Counted from the first letter of the stretch, positions 36,810 to 46,142 are shown. The stretch is 64,000 nt of DNA from Paracoccaceae bacterium (GCA_958296035.1 OY282431.1:3580037-3644036), one strand, 5' to 3'. The notes: a model not told the origin generated them from the letters alone. Numbers and translations are program-made.

Positions 36810-37916
36810 TCACACCCAGCCGGCCAGATTGTCGACAATGATGTCTTCCAGCATGTCTATATGCGCAAGGCTGGCGTTCAGACAGGGAATATAGGCAAAG
36901 TGTCGGCCGCCAGCCGCTCTGAAACCGTGCTGGATCTGTTCCTCTATTTCCTCGAGTGTTTCAATGCAGTCGGCGGCAAAGCCCGGCGCCATAACCGCCA
37001 GCCGCTCACAGCCAGCCCTGGCAAGACGTATGGTCTCTTCATCGGTGTAGGGTTGCAGCCATGCTTCCGGCCCGAAACGGGATTGGAAGGAAACCGCGAG
37101 CCGATCAGGCACCCAGCCAAGTTGCTGGCACAACAGGCGTGCCGTTTTCTGGCAATGGCAGTGATATGGATCACCCTCACGGAGGTATCGCTCTGGCAGT
37201 CCATGAAACGACGTGAGCAGCAGCTGAGGTTCAAAGTCCAGCTGTGACCAGGCAGCCTCAACCGCACTGGCCAAAGCACGGATATAGCCGGGATGTTCGA
37301 AGTAGGGCTCGACAACACGAACTGAAGGTTGCCAGTTCCTTGTCATGAGGGCTCTGAACAACTGGTCACAGGCGGTGGCAGTCGTGGTAGCCGAATACTG
37401 CGGGTAGAGCGGGAAGTACACGATTCTGCGACAACCGGCCGTCAGCATCCTGTCAAGAACGGAGCTGACCGAAGGGTTGCCATAACGCATGCAGAAATCA
37501 ACCCTGACAGCGTCTCCAAAACGTTTCTCCAGGCGTTCCGAGAGCAGATCTGTTTGTTGCCTTGTAATGGTCAGGAGCGGACTTTCGTTGGCTTCGGTAT
37601 TCCAGATAGTACGATATGCGCGACCAGACGTGAATGGTCTCCTGGTTAGCACAATCAGCTGCAAGACTGGCTGCCACTTCCAGCGCGGGTAGTCTATCAC
37701 CCTTCGGTCAGAGAGGAATTCATTCAGGTACCGACGCATGGCACGATAACCGGTACTGTCGGGCGTTCCGAGATTGGCAATCAGAATACCGGTCCTGCCA
37801 AACGATACTTCGGGGTGGCCCTGCGGCAGTTTTACCAGGCCTGCATCGGGTAGTTTGTTCACTCTGCGATCATCTTTGTACTGCGATTCGGTGTGTGACC
37901 CTGCAATGATTTGCAT
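36810..37916 (-). CDS. hemH: Ferrochelatase
   Basis: Inserts ferrous iron into protoporphyrin IX, the last step of heme synthesis, at the membrane surface. The protein of about 368 residues contains ILIANLGTPDS, YLNEFLSDRRVID, YRTIWNTEANESPL, MRYGNPSV, LYPQYSATTTA, the catalytic histidine in LLTSFHGLPERYL, and CHCQKT. It ends with GFAADCIETLEEI and a VDNLAGWV tail. The start is uncertain: a TTG at 37931 overlaps the upstream stop, an ATG is at 37916, and a GTG at 37862 would remove a non-conserved N-terminus. Translation is probably coupled to the methyltransferase gene upstream. Confidence 0.94.
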   Translation of the reverse strand: MQIIAGSHTESQYKDDRRVNKLPDAGLVKLPQGHPEVSFGRTGILIANLGTPDSTGYRAMRRYLNEFLSDRRVIDYPRWKWQPVLQLIVLTRRPFTSGRAYRTIWNTEANESPLLTITRQQTDLLSERLEKRFGDAVRVDFCMRYGNPSVSSVLDRMLTAGCRRIVYFPLYPQYSATTTATACDQLFRALMTRNWQPSVRVVEPYFEHPGYIRALASAVEAAWSQLDFEPQLLLTSFHGLPERYLREGDPYHCHCQKTARLLCQQLGWVPDRLAVSFQSRFGPEAWLQPYTDEETIRLARAGCERLAVMAPGFAADCIETLEEIEEQIQHGFRAAGGRHFAYIPCLNASLAHIDMLEDIIVDNLAGWV

Positions 37917-37927
37917 GCAACCCGAAT

Positions 37928-38692
37928 TCAATAACTGTCGGAAGCGCCGGTCCAGCCAGTAAGGAAAACGAGTTCGAATGTTGCCAGCAGGTTTCCGTCA
38001 TTACTGCTGCCAACCGACCTGTAGCAGGTCTCCAGTTCCGCCATCAGCCGACGCGGCGTGAAACCTTGACGGCGGGCCTGCAACGCATTGGTTTCTCCCA
38101 TAGCTCTCAGGTCGTGCATCAGATCGAGGACTGTCTTGTAACTGTGCCGGTAAGTTGTCCGGTCGGCAACGGCCTGGCCGAAACCGGCTCGCTGCAGAAG
38201 GTCTCCGTATTGCCTGACATCTGCCATCGGCAGCACCCTCGGGCTTGCGCCGCCTGAAACCTCGACCTCCGCCAGGGCAAGGGCGGTTCGCAATTCGGTC
38301 AGCGTCTGCTCACCGAAACAGGCCGCCATCAGGATTCCTTCGGGACGCAGACCAAGGCGGCATTGTATCAACTGGCCGACAGGATCGTTTGCCCAGTGCA
38401 AGGACATGGCATGCAGCACCAGATCGGCACTTTTCCGAGGAAGGTCAAGGACGTCGGCATCGCGATACAGCGATGCATGGGGAAAGAACTCACGCCACAA
38501 CGCTGCATGTCCGGTGACGATGGCGACTTTTTCAAGGTTTTGCGGCAACTCACCAAGGCGCGTCTGGAATTCCTGTGCAGCCTGCTGATGAAACCGGGCT
38601 GCCTCTGGACACAGCCTCCGGGAGCGTAGGCGGTGAAGTTTCAATGACGCATAATCAACCAGCCGGTGGTCAGACTTCAGGGACTCCTTCAT
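37928..38692 (-). CDS. BioC/NDUFAF5-like SAM-dependent methyltransferase
   Basis: A 254-residue protein of the alphaproteobacterial family related to BioC and to mitochondrial NDUFAF5. It contains FHQQAAQEFQTRLGEL, DVLDLPRKSADLVLHAMSLHWANDPVGQL, LRPEGILMAACFGEQTLTELR and a C-terminal FTPRRLMAELETCYR. The glycine-rich SAM motif I is poor (KVAIVTGHAALW instead of a DLGCGTG-like loop), as seen in some members, so activity should not be assumed. NDUFAF5 hydroxylates an arginine in complex I; the bacterial role is unclear. It overlaps the possible hemH TTG start, and follows ubiG on the same strand after 82 bases. Confidence 0.75.
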   Translation of the reverse strand: MKESLKSDHRLVDYASLKLHRLRSRRLCPEAARFHQQAAQEFQTRLGELPQNLEKVAIVTGHAALWREFFPHASLYRDADVLDLPRKSADLVLHAMSLHWANDPVGQLIQCRLGLRPEGILMAACFGEQTLTELRTALALAEVEVSGGASPRVLPMADVRQYGDLLQRAGFGQAVADRTTYRHSYKTVLDLMHDLRAMGETNALQARRQGFTPRRLMAELETCYRSVGSSNDGNLLATFELVFLTGWTGASDSY

Positions 38693-38774
38693 GGTGGCCC
38701 CGACTGGTCAGACGGGTCCGGCGGACGGGTCCGAGCGATTCCAGCCACGACCCGGGGCGCGGTCGACAGAACAG

Positions 38775-39512
38775 TCATTTGATGCTGGTCGTCACGTAGT
38801 TAACCGCCAGATCCTGCTCGGACAACGACCAGCGCGCAGACAGCGGGTTGAAAATGAAGCCCTTGCTGTCAACTTGCCGCAGACCTGCTGCGGCAACATG
38901 CCGCTGCAGTTCATCCGGCGTGATGAATTTACGCCAGTCATGCGTGCCCCTCGGCAACCAGCGGAGTACGTACTCGGCGCCGACAATGGCCAGCGCAAAA
39001 CTCCTCGCAGTGCGATTCAGGGTCGAACAGACAAGGACGCCCTGCGGACGGAGGAGTGAACCGCAGGCCGCAAGGAAACTTGCCGGGCTGGTGACATGCT
39101 CTACGACTTCCATGCACAGGACGACATCGAACCGGTCAGTTGTCATGGCCAGCTCTTCGACGGTGCAGGCACGATAATCTATGCTCAGCCCGTGTTGCCT
39201 GGCATGGGTTCTGGCTACTTCTATGTTGACTTCCGAAGGGTCGATTCCGACGCAATTAGCGTCCAGTCTGGTCAATGGAACGGTCAACAGCCCGCCGCCA
39301 CAGCCGACATCAAGTATATCGAGATCTCCGAACGGCCGGGGCTGACGAAGGTCCCGGCCAAACTCGGCGGCCAATTGGGAGTTGATGTAGTCCAGACGCA
39401 CCGGATTGAGCATGTGCAATGGCCTGAACTTGCCGCGCGGGTCCCACCATTCCCTGGCCATGGCATCGAACCTGGCAATTTCGGCGGGATCAACGGAATC
39501 TGTGCTCTGCAT
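38775..39512 (-). CDS. ubiG: Ubiquinone biosynthesis O-methyltransferase UbiG
   Basis: Carries out both O-methylations in ubiquinone synthesis. The 245-residue protein starts [25 protein letters not shown]. Signatures are [15 protein letters not shown], the SAM loop [33 protein letters not shown] and the C-terminal [14 protein letters not shown]. Length and order are normal. An in-frame ATG at 39539 would add nine unconserved residues. It is divergent from the proline iminopeptidase gene, with about 90 bases for both promoters. Confidence 0.94.
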   Translation of the reverse strand: MQSTDSVDPAEIARFDAMAREWWDPRGKFRPLHMLNPVRLDYINSQLAAEFGRDLRQPRPFGDLDILDVGCGGGLLTVPLTRLDANCVGIDPSEVNIEVARTHARQHGLSIDYRACTVEELAMTTDRFDVVLCMEVVEHVTSPASFLAACGSLLRPQGVLVCSTLNRTARSFALAIVGAEYVLRWLPRGTHDWRKFITPDELQRHVAAAGLRQVDSKGFIFNPLSARWSLSEQDLAVNYVTTSIK

Positions 39513-39604
39513 TGAATTCCTGTTCAATTTGCGGTTCACTATTGCCCGATGCTTGTGATGAAGTTTGGGTAAAACAGGACGGACAAATAGATGACTCGGG
39601 ACTA

Positions 39605-40546
39605 ATGGGTGAACTATATCCGGTAATCAGCCCCTATGACCAACGATATGTGGCGACCAGTGATCGTCACGAGTTGTATGTCGAGCAGTGCGGCAACCCG
39701 GCCGGAATTCCCGTGCTGGTGCTGCATGGCGGGCCAGGGGGAAGATGCACCTCCAACATGCGAAGGTTCTTTGACCCCAATTCCTTTCGAATTATTCTGT
39801 TTGATCAGCGGGGCTGTGGTCGGTCGAAGCCATTTGGCAGCATTGAGGCCAACACAACCAATCAACTGATAGCCGATACGGAGCTCTTGCGTCGGCGACT
39901 GGGCATCGATCGATGGATCCTGTTTGGTGGCTCTTGGGGTTCGACACTGGCTTTGCTCTACGCCCTGGCTCACCCTGTCAGGGCCCGGCATCTTGTGCTC
40001 AGGGGCGTGTTTTTGATGACCCGTCAGGAACTCGACTGGTTGTACGGAGGCGGGGCTGCGACATTCTGGCCGGACGCGTGGCAGAAATTCAACCGACTGG
40101 TACCGGAAGACGAGCGCTGTGATGTGATCTCTGCCTATCATCGCCGCCTGTTCAGCGGCGACCTCCCGCAAGAGATGCGCTACGGAATGGAATGGTTTCT
40201 GTGGGAAGCAAGGCTGATGTGCCGACAGGGCGAACCCTTCCAGATGGAGTATCCGGGCTGGTTCGCACGCAATTTTGCGCGCATGGAAGTTCATTATTTC
40301 AAGAATGGCGGGTTCCTGGATGACGACAGGTTCATCATGAACAACATCAACTTTCTCAAGGATGTTGGCGGTACCATTATTCAGGGCCGTTATGACATGA
40401 TCTGTCCGCCCCGGGCGGCATGCATGCTTGCCGATAGCTGGCGGGCCGCCACTCTCCATATTGTGGACGCCGGGCATGCCGAGACCGAGCCGGAGATTTG
40501 TCGCATGCTAGTCCGCGCAACCGATGATCTGAGGTTTGTCAATTGA
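39605..40546 (+). CDS. pip: Proline iminopeptidase
   Basis: Alpha/beta hydrolase that releases N-terminal proline from peptides (family S33). The 313-residue protein begins [11 protein letters not shown]. It shows the oxyanion-hole motif [16 protein letters not shown], the nucleophile elbow GGSWGS near residue 113, the Asp in GRYDMICPP, and the His in DAGHAET near the end. A frame extends upstream to 39512, but only the ATG at 39605 gives a family-like start. The last 42 codons lie inside a 577-bp segment that recurs at 44690, so a second copy of its 3' end exists there. This copy is complete. Confidence 0.92.
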   Translation: MGELYPVISPYDQRYVATSDRHELYVEQCGNPAGIPVLVLHGGPGGRCTSNMRRFFDPNSFRIILFDQRGCGRSKPFGSIEANTTNQLIADTELLRRRLGIDRWILFGGSWGSTLALLYALAHPVRARHLVLRGVFLMTRQELDWLYGGGAATFWPDAWQKFNRLVPEDERCDVISAYHRRLFSGDLPQEMRYGMEWFLWEARLMCRQGEPFQMEYPGWFARNFARMEVHYFKNGGFLDDDRFIMNNINFLKDVGGTIIQGRYDMICPPRAACMLADSWRAATLHIVDAGHAETEPEICRMLVRATDDLRFVN

Positions 40547-40995
40547 TCGGCAGACCCGGTCCTGCTTGCTTGCCTATGCAATAGGCGCCGGTCATGACCG
40601 TCGAATCCGGACAGCCGGAGTTGCTGCTTGGCGATCGCCTCGAATCGCCATTCCTGGTGGTATGCGAACATGCATCGGCGCATATACCGCGGCGCTTCAA
40701 CAATTTGGGAGCGAGTCGGCAGGCGCTGTCGAGTCACGCCGCCTATGACATCGGAGCGCTGGGCGTTGCCTGCGAATTCAGCAGGCTGCTGGATGCGCCG
40801 TTGATCGTTTCAGGGATTTCGCGCCTTGTGATCGACTGCAATCGTGATCCTGACGATGCACAGGCCATGCTTGGCAAGTCTGAGATCTTTCATGTTCCCG
40901 GCAACCGCAACATCACTGCAGAGGACAGGCGTGACCGCATTGAAAACGTGTATCGGCCTTTCCATGATCTGATCGAGAATGTAGCCGACCGTATG
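40419..40995 (+). repeat. 577-bp direct repeat, copy 1
   Basis: This segment and 44690-45266 are the same for 577 bases at a constant offset of 4271. I count five substitutions (for example at 40429 T/A and in GCCTATGC versus GCATATGC). The repeat starts at CATGCATGCT in both copies and ends at CCGACCGTATG. It spans the 3' end of pip and the 5' half of the N-formylglutamate amidohydrolase gene. The bracketed 3.7 kb is foreign in content. Confidence 0.95.
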
Positions 40996-41034
40996 ACCCG
41001 AGTTATGGAAAAGCAGGTCTGTTATCTACCTTGA
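40594..41034 (+). pseudogene. N-formylglutamate amidohydrolase, 3'-truncated duplicate
   Basis: The first 134 codons are nearly identical to the intact gene at 44865-45638 (LLGDRLESPFLVVCEHASAHIP, then LVIDCNRDPDDA). At 40995, where the direct repeat ends, the frame runs into 12 unrelated codons and stops. Half of the catalytic domain is missing, including the region after NVADRM, so it should be inactive. The structure shows that the duplication accompanied insertion of the following 3.7 kb. Confidence 0.9.
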
Positions 41035-41442
41035 TGCCCGATTTTTTGGGCAAACATCGGGCGACCAGGCAGGTCAGGATGTGGTGTTGCCAATCGGGTC
41101 TTGACGTTGCAGTTGATGCGGTCATCGGGGATCCGCCTTCTAGTGTTGCAATGGACGCCAGGGTCTACGGATTTTGGCACCGAAGGGAATCCCCGATTTC
41201 CTGTGCAGAAGGCCGGAATGCGACAGTATTCCGAGAGCGTGGAAAAAACTGTCACGCGGGACATGAAGGAGGCCCAGAACTGGGATTGAAAGGACCCGAA
41301 TCAGTCGATTGGGGTGAAAGTGGGCAGATCCTTGTCGCTATAGGAGATGTATTCTCCTCCGGAGGAACCTGCTTGAAAACTCTCTTGGTTGATGCTACAT
41401 GGACTGTCCGTCCCGACTAGCTCTTAAATGGGGCGTCCTAGT
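41035..41442. other. Unrecognised sequence at left end of the inserted block
   Basis: About 400 bases after the repeat junction. The plus strand has an open frame of 129 codons (41031-41420) whose translation (for example RATRQVRMWCCQSG) does not resemble any family I know. I treat it as non-coding or decayed. Confidence 0.35.
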
Positions 41443-41466
41443 AAAGGGTTCCTCAGGGAACCCTTT
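41443..41466 (+). terminator. Strong hairpin terminator
   Basis: AAAGGGTTCC and GGAACCCTTT form a perfect 10-bp stem with loop TCAG, followed by TTTAAC after the stem. It looks like an intrinsic terminator, usable in either direction because of the A-run on its left side. It lies 57 bases before the NYN gene and would insulate it from upstream transcription. Confidence 0.65.
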
Positions 41467-41523
41467 TAACTTGCATCCAGGCGAGGTCATCAATTTGTCC
41501 CAGTATTAGTTAAGGGTATACTG

Positions 41524-42335
41524 ATGGATAGGGTGGCGGTCTTTGTGGATGCAGGGTACCTCTTCGCGCAGGGCTCGAAAGCAGTTTGTGCCAGAGATCA
41601 ACCGTTACCCCGCAGGCGCATCGAACTCCATCGCAAGACTGCTATTGATAAATTCAAGAATATTGCTTGCCAGTGTTCCGGTCTGCCACTTCTGCGGATC
41701 TACTGGTACGACGGCACTTCGTCAGGTCCAACCAGTGATCACACCAAGCTTGCCAGGGAGCATGATGTCAAGGTACGCCTCGGGTTTGTGAATGCCGGAG
41801 GAGATCAAAAGGAGTTGATTCCCTGATCGTTACTGACATGCTGACGTTGGCTAGAAACAGGGCAATGGCAGAATGTATTCTCCTGTCGGGTGACGAAGAC
41901 GTTAGAATCGGCGTTCAGCAGGCTCAGGAATACGGGGTGAGAGTCCACCTCGTTGGAATAGCGCATGCAAGACCGAGTCAGTCAGAGTTTCTGAAACAGG
42001 AGGCTGACTCCACTCATGAGTGGACTAAGAGTGATCTTGAAGCATTTCTTGTTTGCAATTGCGAGCCAGCGTTTGACCATGAACCGATGAACACGGAAAT
42101 ATCGGCGGAGGATGCAGAAATTCTGCGCGAAATCGCACAGCATCACGCTAGTCAGCTGTCGGACAAGAAGAAAAGTGAGGTGTTACAATTAACTGCGGGG
42201 GAAGACTGGCCAAGGAACATTCACCGCGCGTTGTTGGGTCATGCTAAGAACAAATTTGGGAAGTTTCTGGAGAGAGGAGAGCAAACTTTTCTCAAGACAG
42301 AGTTCCGAAAACAACTGGAGAATTCAACAGAATAG
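41524..42335 (+). pseudogene. NYN-domain (PIN-like nuclease) protein with one frameshift
   Basis: The first frame (41524-41826) starts MDRVAVFVDAGYLFAQGS and includes LPLLRIYWYDGTSSG. The second (to 42335) includes LIVTDMLTLARNRAMAECILLSGDEDVRIGVQQA. Together they make an NYN domain with acidic residues in VDAGYL, in the VDSLIVTDM strand and in SGDEDV. One extra A in the CAAAAGG run near 41810 would restore the expected QKGVDSLIV junction, so a single-base deletion or a sequencing error explains the break. The C-terminal 80 residues (DWPRNIHRALLGHAKNKFGKFL) resemble an OST-HTH/LOTUS-type tail. The role would be RNA cleavage; the target is unknown. Confidence 0.7.
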
Positions 42336-42685
42336 TTGCATGACACCTGGTGGGCAATGCAGCGCAATCCGAGGTTTCCGTGACAACGGCAGTGAAGAAA
42401 GCGAATACGCACAATCAGGATATCGTGCTTTGGCCTCGGTCAAAAAGTGAGTCATCCCGAAGACAGTTCAAAGTGGAGGCATCTGCCGGATTGAATTGAA
42501 CAGACTGGCGGTGATTGCCAGAGTTCCAGGAGTCGTAATTCAAACGGTACTAGTGCATCTGCCAATGTAGCAGAAGTCTTAAGGTAATTTTCGTTCTGGT
42601 CGGTGGTGGATGATGTCGCAGGCGCATCTATAGCAGGTCGTTCCCAGGCTCGCTTGCAGCACAATTTGTTATTCGGGAACAGGTA
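42336..42685. other. Gap without recognisable gene
   Basis: About 350 bases between the NYN relic and a transporter relic. Nothing recognisable was seen on either strand. Confidence 0.35.
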
Positions 42686-42790
42686 TTGTCGGCTTCACCT
42701 GTCGTCGGCATACTATCGTTGACTGCTGTCGTCGTTTCGGCAAACGTGCTCGTGCAGTTTCCTGTCGGTGATTGGCTGACCCGGCAGCAA
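42686..42790 (+). pseudogene. YhhQ/VUT-family queuosine-precursor transporter, N-terminal stub
   Basis: About 30 codons read VVGILSLTAVVVSANVLVQ followed by FPVGDWLT. This is the first membrane helix and loop of the VUT (QueT/YhhQ) family, which imports 7-deazaguanine precursors of queuosine. Beyond WLT the sequence is unrelated. No start of its own is obvious. A short but characteristic match. Confidence 0.45.
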
Positions 42791-42882
42791 GTCTCATTAT
42801 GGGCTGATCCACTTATTTTTTTCACAATTCAGGCAACAAAGCGCCAGAAGGGATTCCAGTTCCCGCTCGCTTCTGATTCAAC

Positions 42883-43242
42883 ATGGGGATGCAAGCCCTC
42901 AAGAATCACATCGAGTTTCTGAAAGTCCGTTGCGCTTCCATGCCAGACAAGGGCACCGGCAACAACGCCCGCTATACCATGGCCGATGCCGGTATGGCCG
43001 CCTTTGCCGTCTTTTTCACACAATGCCCCTCCTCCCTCGCCAACCGCTGCAACTCGACCATCCACAACCGCAACCACAAGCCGTTTGAGCCGCCGCAGTC
43101 AGCGGTGATCGGCAAGTGCCGCGCAGCCGCATCGCGCTCACTCCCCAACATTCGCCACCGGCGACGGATGTTCTCCACCCCAAAGCCCGCCCTGTCATGG
43201 CTGATGCCAACATTCGCCCGGCCAATGCTGTTTGCAACGTAA
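42883..43242 (+). pseudogene. Transposase N-terminal remnant
   Basis: The frame contains NNARYTMADAGMAAFAVFFTQCPSSLA. This resembles the N-terminal segment of a transposase family in which a ...MADAxxAAFxVFFxQSPSFLA motif precedes a cysteine-rich FGVxxIPxDNQ segment. Similarity is lost after about 60 residues and the rest (NHKPFEPPQSAV) is not transposase-like. I do not assign an IS family. The remnant belongs to the foreign block between the 577-bp repeats. Confidence 0.45.
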
Positions 43243-43699
43243 TATTACCCATATTGCCCTGCCTATTAGTCTTGGGACTAACTCGGTAGCATGGGGCCAG
43301 ATTTCTCAAATTGTTCAATTGTCGGTTCTTGAGAGACACCGGTCTAGTAGTTCGTCACGGTGATTTTGACGGTCTGGTACCTATCATTTCAGCGCCGGGA
43401 GATTGTTCGGACCGACGAGGCCCTGGATGCTCCGGGCTTGTCCTGGAATGCGGTCGATGCGCCCGGCGGTCGATATTGAGAACCATCTGGTGGACACTCG
43501 GCGGCGTGACCTGGAAGTGTCGCTTCATATCAGCCTCGGCCGGCGGTCACCCGAACATCTTCGTATTGGCATGGATGATGGCCAGGGACTGGCCCTGCTG
43601 TTCAGTGAACCCGGATTGCGGCGGCTGGCAATTATCGTTTGAATGATTCATCAGAGCATCCAAAACAATATGGAAGCCGTGATGAACATACGATAGCGC
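43243..43699. other. Gap without recognisable gene
   Basis: About 450 bases in which small frames on both strands show nothing I recognise. It is likely decayed insertion-element DNA, since relics lie on both sides. Confidence 0.35.
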
Positions 43700-44100
43700 G
43701 TGGCGCCTGACCAATCCGAAGCACCACGACCCGGTGCGCAACGCAAGCTCACCGGCAAGGAAGAGGTCCTGCTGGTCACCAGAGCCTGTTCGAACCCACC
43801 AGCCGGGCATGCCCGCTGGACCCTTGCGCTGCCGGGTGACGAAATGGTCCGGCTTGCCGAACACGAGAGCCTCTGTCGCGGTCACGGAAAATGGTCTCGA
43901 CCTCTACAGTGAAAGGCCCGGTCCAGACTATCCCGTGGTCTCATTCGACCAAAGCCCGATAGCGGCCAAACCGGGACAACGCCGGCATCACGACGACGAA
44001 TACCGTCGCCATGGTACGGTCAGCCTGTTTGTTTGTCTTGACGGTCATAACCCCTGGCGGAAGGTCAAGGTCACCGAGCGCCGGGCTTCGGGACGGGATC
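43700..44100 (+). pseudogene. IS630-family transposase remnant
   Basis: Two pieces in different frames match the Tc1/mariner-like IS630 transposase. The first has RPGAQRKLTGKEEVLLVTRACSNPPAG, HARWTLALPGDEMVRLAEHESL. The second has GPDYPVVSFDQSPIAAKPGQ, DEYRRHGTVSLFVCLDGH and RKVKVTERRA. About 35 residues are missing between them, together with the frame change, and the C-terminal catalytic Asp/Glu region is absent. The first catalytic Asp (in VSFDQSP) is still visible. Inactive. Confidence 0.8.
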
Positions 44101-44352
44101 TGTGTGCCGCGTGCGGTGCGTCGTGTTCTGATACCGAAGAAGCAACCCGGCACGTTCCGGCCCTTTGGCATACCGTGCATTGGCGATCGGGTCGTCCAGA
44201 CATCGGCTTTGTTGGTCATGGAGCCGATCTTTGCGGCGGGTCTGCAAGCGGAGCAGTATGCGTATCGGCCGGGGCGCAGTGCGCTGGATGCGGTGAACCG
44301 TGTCCATCGTCTGTTGAACACGGGGCATTATTGCAAGGCCCCACGGTGTTGA
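44101..44352 (+). pseudogene. Group II intron reverse transcriptase fragment
   Basis: About 75 codons contain RRVLIPKKQPGTFRPFGIPC, IGDRVVQTSALLVMEPIF and EQYAYRPGRSALDAVNRVHRLLN. These are RT motifs 1-2a of group II intron-encoded proteins (consensus RPLGIPTIRDRVVQ and YRPGRSAxDAV). The YADD active-site part, maturase and endonuclease domains are missing, and no intron domain V/VI hairpin was recognised nearby. It abuts the IS630 remnant directly. Confidence 0.75.
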
Positions 44353-44405
44353 CTATTATCTGTTAACCGTTATTTGTTATGCCGAACATTGCAGGCGATC
44401 ATGGC

Positions 44406-44708
44406 ATGACACAGGTAATCAGCGCCGTTCAGGAGAAGGGCGGTGCCGGCAAAACCACTCTCTTGGCCGCGCTGGCAAGCCTCATGGCCGACGGCGGCAT
44501 CCGGGTAGCGGTGATCGATAACGACCCGCAGGGCCACGTGGAGGCCCGGGCCCGGAAGGACGGTGCGGATATCGACTGGTTGTGCGACGACGACGAAAAG
44601 CTCATTCCGACGGTAAAACGCCTTAAGCAAGCCGAACACCGCTACGACTTCATCCTGATCGATACGGCGGGATACAAGTCCACCATGGCCATGCATGCTA
44701 GCCGATAG
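44406..44708 (+). pseudogene. ParA-type partition ATPase, N-terminal fragment
   Basis: The frame starts MTQVISAVQEKGGAGKTTLL, with the deviant Walker A motif KGGAGKTT, followed by VAVIDNDPQGH and YDFILIDTAGY. These are ParA/Soj motifs of plasmid or mobile-element type. At 44690 it runs into the second copy of the 577-bp repeat and stops six codons later, so about half of a normal protein is left. It is not the chromosomal parA expected next to mnmG. It suggests that the block between the repeats came from a plasmid-like element. Confidence 0.8.
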
Positions 44709-45266
44709 CTGGCGGGCCGCCACTCTCCATATTGTGGACGCCGGGCATGCCGAGACCGAGCCGGAGATTTGTCGCATGCTAGTCCGCGCAACCGATGATC
44801 TGAGGTTTGTCAATTGATCGGCAGACCCGGTCCTGCTTGCTTGCATATGCAATAGGCGCCGGTCATGACCGTCGAATCCGGACAGCCGGAGTTGCTGCTT
44901 GGCGATCGCCTCGAATCGCCATTCCTGGTGGTATGCGAACATGCATCGGCACATATACCGCTGCGCTTCAACAATTTGGGAGCGAGTCGGCAGGCGCTGT
45001 CGAGTCACGCCGCCTATGACATCGGAGCGCTGGGCGTTGCCTGCGAATTCAGCAGGCTGCTGGATGCGCCGTTGATCGTTTCAGGGATTTCGCGCCTTGT
45101 GATCGACTGCAATCGTGATCCTGGCGATGCACAGGCCATGCTTGGCAAGTCTGAGATCTTTCATGTTCCCGGCAACCGCAACATCACTGCAGAGGACAGG
45201 CGTGACCGCATTGAAAACGTGTATCGGCCTTTCCATGATCTGATCGAGAATGTAGCCGACCGTATG
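44690..45266 (+). repeat. 577-bp direct repeat, copy 2
   Basis: Second copy of the segment at 40419-40995. It contains the last 42 codons of pip (44690-44817, no start of its own) and then the first part of the intact amidohydrolase gene. The left edge cuts through the ParA fragment; the right edge is continuous with the rest of the amidohydrolase, so this edge shows the ancestral arrangement. Confidence 0.95.
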
Positions 45267-45638
45267 GTGAATCTTGCTGCACTGCTGACCATCCATACCT
45301 TTACACCGGTCTACTTTGGCAAGCAGCGCCATGTGGATATTGGCTTGCTGTTCAATCGGGACCGTCGACTTGCCGATCAGTTTTACCGGCTGGCAAACCG
45401 GATGAGCGCGACACGCGTGATTCTGAATCAGCCCTACATTACCGATGATCGCAACAGCCATACGGTACGACGCCATGCACTGTCACGAGACATCATGCAT
45501 CTCATTGTCGAAATCAGAAATGACTGGGTCCAGACACCCACAGAGCAGCAGAAATGGGGCCGCATCCTGGCTGGACTGGTTCAGGAGGCATGCGACGAAA
45601 GTAGCGTGGTCGACCAATGTCAGGCACTGGCACAGTAA
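44865..45638 (+). CDS. N-formylglutamate amidohydrolase family enzyme
   Basis: Hydrolyses N-formylglutamate (last step of one histidine degradation route) or a similar amide. The 257-residue protein includes LLGDRLESPFLVVCEHASAHIP, HAAYDIGALGVACEFSRLL, VSGISRLVIDCNRDP, FHVPGN, LLTIHTFTPVYFG, HVDIGLLFNRD and DIMHLIVEIRNDWV. These are the conserved blocks of the FGase family, with metal-binding Glu/His residues in CEHAS and IHTFTP. It originally followed pip; now a ParA fragment and a pip 3' copy precede it. Its promoter may have been lost or replaced by the insertion. Confidence 0.88.
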   Translation: MTVESGQPELLLGDRLESPFLVVCEHASAHIPLRFNNLGASRQALSSHAAYDIGALGVACEFSRLLDAPLIVSGISRLVIDCNRDPGDAQAMLGKSEIFHVPGNRNITAEDRRDRIENVYRPFHDLIENVADRMVNLAALLTIHTFTPVYFGKQRHVDIGLLFNRDRRLADQFYRLANRMSATRVILNQPYITDDRNSHTVRRHALSRDIMHLIVEIRNDWVQTPTEQQKWGRILAGLVQEACDESSVVDQCQALAQ

Positions 45639-45667
45639 CGGTGCGGGTCTCATTGCGGGCCCAACCA

Positions 45668-46123
45668 ATGGCTACCATCACAAGTCCCTTCTCAACGACT
45701 ATAAAACACCACTGTGAGAACCAGTCTGTTGTGTTGTGCCGTCATGGCCACCCTTTCGATGGTCAGGACATCGCGGTTCTCGGCAGCCGTCGCCGTGAGG
45801 GATCGAGTCGCCTGATCGTTGAGGCGGCGTTTGCGGACGGTAGCCGTCAGTGGATACCGGCCGCCTGGACGAGCCTTGAGCAGCCTTTGTCCCGCGAGCT
45901 TGCCATCCATGGACTGTTGGCGGATTTCATGGCCATGGCGGACCTTGTTGGTGCCTTGAGACGACGGCAGGCCGATGGAGCAGGAGCAGACCCTGCTGAG
46001 CCTGCAGGAATGGCGGGAGCGGCAGCGGCGCCGGGAGGCGATTGCGGCGGACGCCCGTCTGGCGTTCACAGGGGAGCTGGCAGATCTGATGATCCGTGTG
46101 GCGGTTCGGGAGCAGGACGATGA
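45668..46123 (+). CDS. DUF5372-like protein accompanying serine recombinase
   Basis: A frame of up to 152 codons containing CRHGHPFDGQDIAVLGS, RLIVEAAFADGSRQWIPAAWTSLEQ. This pattern (HPFxGxxxxV..., WIPAAWT) is that of DUF5372 proteins, which are encoded just upstream of large serine recombinases in mobile modules. The N-terminal 30 residues are not family-like. The last 45 residues overlap a second small frame and may not be translated from this frame. It probably travels with the recombinase module. Function is unknown. Confidence 0.5.
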   Translation: MATITSPFSTTIKHHCENQSVVLCRHGHPFDGQDIAVLGSRRREGSSRLIVEAAFADGSRQWIPAAWTSLEQPLSRELAIHGLLADFMAMADLVGALRRRQADGAGADPAEPAGMAGAAAAPGGDCGGRPSGVHRGAGRSDDPCGGSGAGR

Positions 46124-46142
46124 TGGAGCGGATCACGTCTGA
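45975..46142 (+). CDS. Small 55-residue protein upstream of recombinase
   Basis: The frame MEQEQTLLSLQEWRERQRRR ... FTGELADLMIRVAVREQ is 55 codons long. It has a clear charged helical character and overlaps the recombinase start by 23 bases. Recombinase modules of this kind often have a short gene in this position. I do not know a named family. Confidence 0.45.
   Translation: MEQEQTLLSLQEWRERQRRREAIAADARLAFTGELADLMIRVAVREQDDDGADHV

Noticed and set aside
43780-43800. TTCGAAC stretch resembling a tRNA T-loop
   Set aside because: No acceptor or anticodon stem can be formed around it, and it codes for part of the IS630 remnant.
44406-44708. Chromosomal ParA partner of the parS sites
   Set aside because: It is half-length, broken at the repeat border, 34 kb from the nearest parS and surrounded by mobile-element relics, so a plasmid source fits better.
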